A stretch of DNA of 6,385 bases from Ignavibacteria bacterium UBA6688 (GTDB lineage: Bacteria > Bacteroidota > Ignavibacteria > UBA10030), in the NCBI GenBank assembly GCA_002454845.1, contig DKJQ01000248.1:1-6385 (forward strand), in the 5' to 3' direction. Of this stretch, positions 6,250-6,385 are shown in pieces. The notes under the pieces are model-generated. The model was not told the DNA's origin. It did no database searches and saw only the letters and a program-made list of their open reading frames with translations. How positions within the stretch are numbered: position 1 is the stretch's first letter; the number at the start of each line of letters is the position of its first letter. The translations under genes and the position numbers were made by a program.

Positions 6250-6261
6250 AATCAATTGATT
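6250..6261. promoter_or_regulatory. 12-bp perfect palindrome AATCAATTGATT
   Basis: AATCAATTGATT reads the same on both strands, with no spacer. It lies in the non-coding stretch, about 64 bp before the promoter-like sequence and 100 bp before the GTGGGGAA pair. Such a site could bind a small dimeric regulator, but an AT-rich palindrome of this size can arise by chance. Confidence 0.3.
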
Positions 6262-6324
6262 ATTTTGCGCCCCCCGTATTCGCCGAGACATTCGTAAATC
6301 CCTTATTTTTCAACCATTTTTCAC

Positions 6325-6352
6325 TTGACTTTACTAACTAAAACTCTAACTT
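6325..6352 (+). promoter_or_regulatory. Candidate promoter for the gene beyond the right edge
   Basis: TTGACT (6325-6330) and TAACTT (6347-6352) are separated by 16 bp and resemble -35 and -10 elements; the -10 match is only 3 of 6. Transcription would begin near the GTGGGGAA pair. The region is AT-rich compared with the coding sequence, which fits a promoter. Confidence 0.35.
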
Positions 6353-6362
6353 TCCATCTCGT

Positions 6363-6380
6363 GTGGGGAAAAGTGGGGAA
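6363..6380 (+). promoter_or_regulatory. Two MraZ-box-like direct repeats at the window edge
   Basis: GTGGGGAA occurs at 6363-6370 and 6373-6380, a spacing of exactly 10 bp. This fits the known MraZ operator, direct TGGGN repeats separated by 5 nt upstream of mraZ, the first gene of the dcw cluster. mraZ itself is not in the window, so its presence to the right is an inference. A further copy could lie beyond the edge. Confidence 0.55.
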
Positions 6381-6385
6381 GATAG

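Noticed and set aside
5680..6291. Minus-strand frame of 203 codons extending into the right intergenic region
   Set aside because: Most of it is the antisense of the DUF4249-like gene. The non-overlapping part crosses the terminator-like and repeat sequences and shows no motif.

Overview
The window looks like a chromosomal segment from a moderately GC-rich member of the FCB superphylum (Bacteroidota, Ignavibacteriota or Chlorobiota-like lineages). This is inferred from three things: a TonB-dependent receptor with an N-terminal carboxypeptidase-regulatory-like domain, a DUF4249-type lipoprotein coupled to it, and mostly weak or absent Shine-Dalgarno sequences with a TAnnTTTG-like promoter element. 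No phage, plasmid, CRISPR, tRNA or rRNA feature is visible. Five genes are supported.

Left part (1-360): no gene is supported. It holds two short-period repeats: a 9-bp-period GCGTC-type repeat (111-137) and a striking array of 20 in-register 7-bp units (207-346). The array ends 14 bp before the first gene and creates spurious open frames on both strands.

Middle left (361-1622, + strand): two phosphatase-type genes overlap as ATGA. They encode a calcineurin-like metallophosphoesterase, probably starting at a TTG, and a YihX-like HAD hydrolase. Next, in the opposite direction (2703-1642), lies a complete three-domain Ada protein (phosphotriester-sensing zinc domain, AraC-type helix-turn-helix, O6-methylguanine methyltransferase). 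The HAD and ada genes converge with 19 bp between their stop codons, and both stop codons lie in the two strands of one hairpin stem.

Middle right (2704-6105): a 166-bp divergent intergenic region separates ada from a two-gene operon on the + strand. The operon encodes a TonB-dependent outer-membrane receptor (756 aa) and, with a 1-nt stop/start overlap, a DUF4249-like lipoprotein (321 aa) with acidic residues directly after the lipidation cysteine. Together they probably form an outer-membrane import or surface-binding unit of unknown substrate.

Right edge (6106-6385): non-coding. It holds a possible terminator for the operon, a 12-bp perfect palindrome, a diverged copy of the sequence seen at the edge, a promoter-like sequence, and at the very end two GTGGGGAA units exactly 10 bp apart. 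These match the TGGGN/N5 direct-repeat pattern bound by MraZ, so the next gene to the right may be mraZ, opening the division and cell-wall (dcw) cluster. Most of the window is ordinary biology. The heptad array, the shared stop-codon hairpin and the MraZ-like boxes are the parts most worth a second look.
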